Assembly: GCA_043808565.1 (NCBI GenBank)
Contig: JAZDEQ010000048.1
Location: 1-15,511, forward strand
Direction of reading: 5' to 3'
DNA from: UBA12403 sp043808565
Lineage (GTDB): Bacteria; Patescibacteriota; Patescibacteriia; UBA9934; GWF2-40-263
DNA length: 15,511 bases
Each line of letters starts with the position of its first letter. Position 1 is the stretch's first letter. A model generated the notes under the pieces. The model did no database searches. It saw nothing but the letters and a program-made list of their open reading frames with translations, and was not told where the DNA came from. Positions 12,720-15,511 of this stretch are shown in pieces. The translations under genes were made by a program, and so were the position numbers.

Positions 12720-13514
12720 GAAGACGAAATGTCCTAAAAGTTCGTAAGCTAAATGTTTGTGAATTTTTAGGACATGATGTAATGGAGGTAATTATGTTCA
12801 GTCTATAAAATGGAAGCACCGAGAGTTTCTCTTCCGCTCGGTGCGGATCCAATGCTAGGGAAGATCGGCGCAGATGCGTAAGTATGGTTTTTGGAACGTG
12901 GGAGAAAGGGCGGCACAGTGATGAGGCAAGAGCCAAACCTGTGTGTCGGTCTGAGTACAAAGCAAACCCAAGACCTGCTTTCCTTCTTGAGGGGGCGTCG
13001 TACCGGCCATAACGGTCCGGAAGCACTCAAGCGCGACTCTGGTTGTGGTGATCGGGTCGCTGAACACCGAGAAATCGGTATTGTCACCACAAAAAGTTGA
13101 GCGGTCGCGTCGCCGTGATGGACGCATGTACAAACGAGGGAAGGTCATGACGTTAGGTAAACGTCTTGGAACCGTTAGACACCTTCTCTTTAAGAAAGAG
13201 AAGATTTGTGACGTTACGGGTAAATGTCACGAACTTTAAATACCTATCCCCCGTGGGATCTCCTCGTCTGGAGACCGTGTGTCGTGTGCATCGCACGGAC
13301 CAAGTAAGGTGAGAAAATGTAAAGTAAAAAGTTACGGGAGAAGAGTGACGGAATTACAGCGCGCCACATCTTCGTTAAAACCGTCCATGAGTGATAGGGA
13401 TATCCGAGCCGACAAAGGATTCCTAATCGCCAGCTGTACGGGGTGTAAGTCCTCGATACTTCGAAACAATAAGTTCGGCCGCGTTGAGAATAGGCACACA
13501 CTCGTCTATTCTCA
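12720..13514 (+). ncRNA. Large structured RNA candidate, main body (interrupted 5' by IS630)
   Basis: Nearly 800 nt with no credible ORF but many perfect helices on the plus strand: ATGTCCTAAAA/TTTTAGGACAT (12729-12775), GCACCGAG/CTCGGTGC (12816-12844), CTTGAG/CTCAAG (12986-13031), CGCGAC/GTCGCG (13032-13109) enclosing TTGTGGTGA/TCACCACAA (13043-13092) and a GAAA-capped ACCGA/TCGGT (13066-13079). Then come GACGTT/AACGTC, CTTCTCTTT/AAAGAGAAG (13183-13203), GTGACGTT/AATGTCAC, ATCCC/GGGAT, CTCC/GGAG, CCGTG/CACGG and TGAGAATAG/CTATTCTCA (13485-13514). The GAAA loop and upstream promoter fix the sense strand. I find no RNase P, tmRNA, group I or group II core motif. Confidence 0.6.
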
Positions 13515-13848
13515 CCACCAAAATTTCTGAAAAAGTTTCGGGGATTTTGGCGGGAATAATTTGTTCGGCGAATTTGGAAATGATTCTACGAAGCATTTCT
13601 AGATGTGCTAAACAAATAGCGCAAAATGTACGTCCGTCTTGGCCAAAGACCTTCCGACTCCAGCCAAAATATAGCGTTGAGGTCCTTTGGGAACTCCGCT
13701 GGGCTTGGACAAGCCCCACCTCCATTAATGGCTGGAAATTAGCGCCAGTTCGATCACGGAATTTTTTGGTCAAGACGGCTACTTCTTGGGGACAAAAAAC
13801 GGTTAGGTAAATTGTTACCGTTTTTTGTCCCCACCCACACCAACACAT
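13423..13848 (-). CDS. Possible CxxC protein, unknown function
   Basis: A 141-aa reading frame, doubtful. In favour: codon use in the middle resembles host genes (LTKKFRDRTGANFQPLMEVG, FGWSRKVFGQDGRTFCAICL, then AHLEMLRRIISKFAEQI); there is a CxxC (CAIC) plus another Cys-Pro; and a TATAAT (13858-13853) sits five bases before the ATG, so a leaderless message is possible. Against: the first 20 codons cover a perfect 16-bp palindrome (13788-13832), and the last 30 codons overlap the folded RNA on the other strand. A later start is possible. No family is recognised. Confidence 0.4.
   Translation of the reverse strand: MCWCGWGQKTVTIYLTVFCPQEVAVLTKKFRDRTGANFQPLMEVGLVQAQRSSQRTSTLYFGWSRKVFGQDGRTFCAICLAHLEMLRRIISKFAEQIIPAKIPETFSEILVVRIDECVPILNAAELIVSKYRGLTPRTAGD
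13788..13832. repeat. Perfect 16-bp inverted repeat
   Basis: GGGGACAAAAAACGGT and ACCGTTTTTTGTCCCC around a 13-nt centre. It could be a palindromic insertion or a transcription stop for the RNA locus, although the T-run is inside the stem rather than after it. Confidence 0.8.
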
Positions 13849-13949
13849 CAAAATTATAACGGTCTTCTAGGCGAGTTGTCTGAAGATCTCTCTCGTCAGA
13901 TGCCTTGTCGCAAAAGACGCGCTAAAATTTTGTTGTGTTGATGTGGATC

Positions 13950-13982
13950 AAAAAACCGCCAGAATTATTTGGGCGGTTTTTT
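13950..13982. terminator. Bidirectional intrinsic terminator
   Basis: AAAAAACCGCC and GGCGGTTTTTT with an 11-nt loop. It can end the small minus-strand ORF at 13995 and any plus-strand transcript from the RNA locus. Confidence 0.85.
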
Positions 13983-13994
13983 GGTTGGTTGAAT

Positions 13995-14183
13995 TTAACC
14001 TTTTGAACAACTGCTAGAAATCGCGCTTTTTAGTTCGTCTCTAAGACTAGAAATTCTTTCACCAAAGGCTTCTTTTTTTACCATGTATTCATTGAAATAT
14101 TCTTTTTTTGGTAAATTAGCTTCGAGATTGGAGATTTTTTCACTCAGGCCACGAATGGCTGACACGACTTCTTCAAGTTCCAT
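13995..14183 (-). CDS. Small coiled-coil protein, unknown function
   Basis: A 62-aa ORF with a hydrophobic heptad pattern almost throughout (VVSAIRGLSEKISNLEANL, then FGERISSLRDELKSAI). It begins MELEEVV and ends SSSCSKG with a single Cys. It has an AT-rich leader without a Shine-Dalgarno site and is followed 12 nt later by a clear terminator, which supports a real gene. It is divergent from metK. Short helical proteins like this are common in Patescibacteria and lack assigned roles. Confidence 0.6.
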   Translation of the reverse strand: MELEEVVSAIRGLSEKISNLEANLPKKEYFNEYMVKKEAFGERISSLRDELKSAISSSCSKG

Positions 14184-14287
14184 ATTTTTTGTTGATTAAT
14201 TATTAGTGATTTGATAATAGCATTTTCAAAGATGACGCGATAGAGAGGTTGATTATCAATTAAAAATCTGCTACCCTTGAGCGGCTT

Positions 14288-15313
14288 ATGTTAAAAGCTG
14301 TTGAGGCTTTAATGCCTGGTCATCCGGATAAAATTTGTGACCAAATTGCCGAAGGGATTGTTGACGAATATTTACGTCGTGATCCCGAAAGTCGTTTGGA
14401 TATTAAGGTTTTGGGTTCGCGTGGCATGATTATGATTGGCGGGGAAGTTAATTCCTTAGCTGATTTTGACGTGGCCGCATTAGCTAAACAGATTTACCAA
14501 GAAATTGGTTATACTGATGATATTGAAGTTTTTGTTAATCTTGAAAATTCTTCTGAAGAAATGAAAAAAGCTCACGGCTCTTTTGATACCGTGGTTGTAA
14601 ACGGTTATGCCACGCGCGAGACGCGGGAGTTTTTACCTCTGTCAGTAGTTTTGGCTCAAGGTTTGGTTCGTCAACTCGATGACCTGCGGCGTTTGGATCC
14701 AGCTTTTCATTGGTTGCGAGCTGATGGCAAAGTTCAAGTAATCACCGAAGGCAGAAAAATAAAAATTATTACCCTTTTAGCCAGCCATGCTTTTGAAACA
14801 GAAATTTTGGAAATTCAAGATAAATTGTTAGCCCGAGTTATTTCACCGGTAGTTAGAGACGACGGCCCTCAAATTTTTATTAATCCCATTGGTTCTTTCT
14901 CAGTCTTTGGTTTTCAGGCTGACACTGGGGCTAGTGGTCGGCGTTCGGCTAATGATTTTTATGGTGGCTTGATTCCGCATGGCGATGCTTCGCCAATTGG
15001 CAAAGATCCTGGGCGAGCCGAGCGGGCCGGAGCTTATATGGCGCGATTTGTGGCCAAACAATTAGTGGCTCGCGGTTTAGCTGATTCGGTTATGGTTTCT
15101 TTGGCTTATACTTTGGGGCGATCAGAACCGCTTATGATTTCTGTTAAAGCCGCCAACCAAAAAGATTTATCTGAAATAGTTAAAAAAGATTTTGATTTTA
15201 GTCTTGAGGCAATTGTTGAACATTTTGATTTAAAAAAACCACGTTATCGTTCACTGGCCACCTTTGGTCATTTTGGTCGAGAAGGTGTGCCTTGGGAAGA
15301 AATTGAAAAATAA
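14288..15313 (+). CDS. metK: S-adenosylmethionine synthetase, divergent form
   Basis: It makes SAM from methionine and ATP. Recognisable blocks: GHPDKICDQIAEGIVDEYL (11-29) with H12, D14 and K15; MIMIGGEV; IGYTDDIEVFVN; NGYATRETREFLPL; WLRADGKVQV; FINPIGSF; ADTGASGRRSANDFYGG (211-227); IGKDPGRAERAGAYMARFVAK; and GHFGREGVPWE at the end. The 341 aa are shorter than the E. coli protein (384). The active-site loop motif GDQG before MFGYA is absent (FDTVVVNGYA here), and the glycine stretch GGGAFSGKDP reads GDASPIGKDP. The start fits the family alignment. A weak promoter (TTGATT, 17 bp, TACCCT with extended TG, 14249-14277) would give an almost leaderless message. Confidence 0.93.
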   Translation: MLKAVEALMPGHPDKICDQIAEGIVDEYLRRDPESRLDIKVLGSRGMIMIGGEVNSLADFDVAALAKQIYQEIGYTDDIEVFVNLENSSEEMKKAHGSFDTVVVNGYATRETREFLPLSVVLAQGLVRQLDDLRRLDPAFHWLRADGKVQVITEGRKIKIITLLASHAFETEILEIQDKLLARVISPVVRDDGPQIFINPIGSFSVFGFQADTGASGRRSANDFYGGLIPHGDASPIGKDPGRAERAGAYMARFVAKQLVARGLADSVMVSLAYTLGRSEPLMISVKAANQKDLSEIVKKDFDFSLEAIVEHFDLKKPRYRSLATFGHFGREGVPWEEIEK

Positions 15314-15348
15314 AAATAGTTTTCCACAGGTTATTTTTCTGGTTTTTC

Positions 15349-15357
15349 TGATATACT
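15349..15357 (+). promoter_or_regulatory. Extended -10 promoter at the right edge
   Basis: TGATATACT is an extended -10 element without a clear -35 box. The start would be near 15364, leading into the folded sequence that follows. Confidence 0.6.
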
Positions 15358-15363
15358 ACTGAT

Positions 15364-15511
15364 TAGTTGAAATAATTAAGTCTTAATAAACCTCCAGCTC
15401 TGCTGGAGAGACATCAATAGGCTCTGCCGTCCCGGCGAGGAATCTTCGAAGGTGTGGTACTGTAAAAACAAGGGAAATGCCTCTTGATAGGGGTTTGCAA
15501 AAAATATATGC
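15364..15511 (+). ncRNA. Structured leader or RNA gene, truncated by the window end
   Basis: It begins AT-rich, then has CTCCAGC/GCTGGAG (15392-15408, TCT loop), GCCG/CGGC (15426-15436) and a possible CAAG/CTTG pairing further on. It contains GGTGTGGTAC (15451-15460), faintly like a T-box antiterminator, but the other T-box landmarks are not visible. It could be a riboswitch, a 5' leader or an RNA gene. Confidence 0.4.

Noticed and set aside
12715..13239. ORFs of 60-100 aa on both strands in the RNA locus
   Set aside because: No frame has consistent codon use or family resemblance, and the same bases form long helices.
12720..13514. RNase P RNA, tmRNA, group I or group II intron
   Set aside because: The RNase P GAGGAAAGTCC core, the tmRNA tRNA-like ends, the group I P7 core and the group II domain V are not found by eye. 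A covariance search would settle this.
15451..15460. T-box antiterminator from GGTGTGGTAC
   Set aside because: No stem I, specifier loop or terminator hairpin is visible in the sequence available.
1..15511. UGA recoding as in SR1 or Gracilibacteria
   Set aside because: All host genes read full length with standard stops. TGA is absent as a host stop in this small sample, but none occurs in frame inside genes. The presence of RF1 alone does not decide it.
1..15511. CRISPR array
   Set aside because: The repeats are palindromic spacers or short tandem words; no regular repeat-spacer pattern is present.

Overview
The window looks like part of a small-genome bacterium of the Candidate Phyla Radiation (Patescibacteria, Parcubacteria-like). 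This is an inference. It rests on AT-rich housekeeping genes packed between highly palindromic spacers, a short EF-Ts, a divergent MetK, an L31 with a long basic tail and few strong Shine-Dalgarno sites. No rRNA or other taxonomic marker is present. All host genes read through with the standard code.

Layout. 1-370 is a spacer without a recognised gene. 505-1830 holds two GC-rich minus-strand units. Each has its own TTGACA promoter, a folded leader of about 150-200 nt, a tRNA (tRNA-Thr-GGT, then a tRNA-like gene with an abnormal anticodon arm), a folded tail of about 300 nt and a closing palindrome. Next come prfA and rpmE (minus) and a putative lipoprotein (minus). queA (plus) carries three in-frame palindromic insertions. 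A GC-rich orphan gene (minus) shares a palindromic -35 box with the promoter of rpsB-tsf (plus), which has a candidate S2 autoregulatory leader. gap, a membrane metallophosphoesterase and pgk follow (all plus).

From 11490 a near-consensus promoter fires into a dense array of hairpins, split by a complete IS630-family insertion with a TA target duplication. Without the insertion the locus would encode a folded RNA of roughly 880 nt that I cannot assign to any family; it is the best candidate for something undescribed. A possible convergent CxxC protein, a small coiled-coil ORF and metK follow. The window ends in the start of another structured transcript.

How the genes fit together. prfA, rpmE, rpsB, tsf and the tRNAs serve translation. 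queA makes a queuosine precursor for tRNA. gap and pgk are consecutive glycolytic steps. metK supplies the SAM that QueA uses as substrate. Running through everything are palindromic repeats that abut start and stop codons and have entered the queA reading frame.
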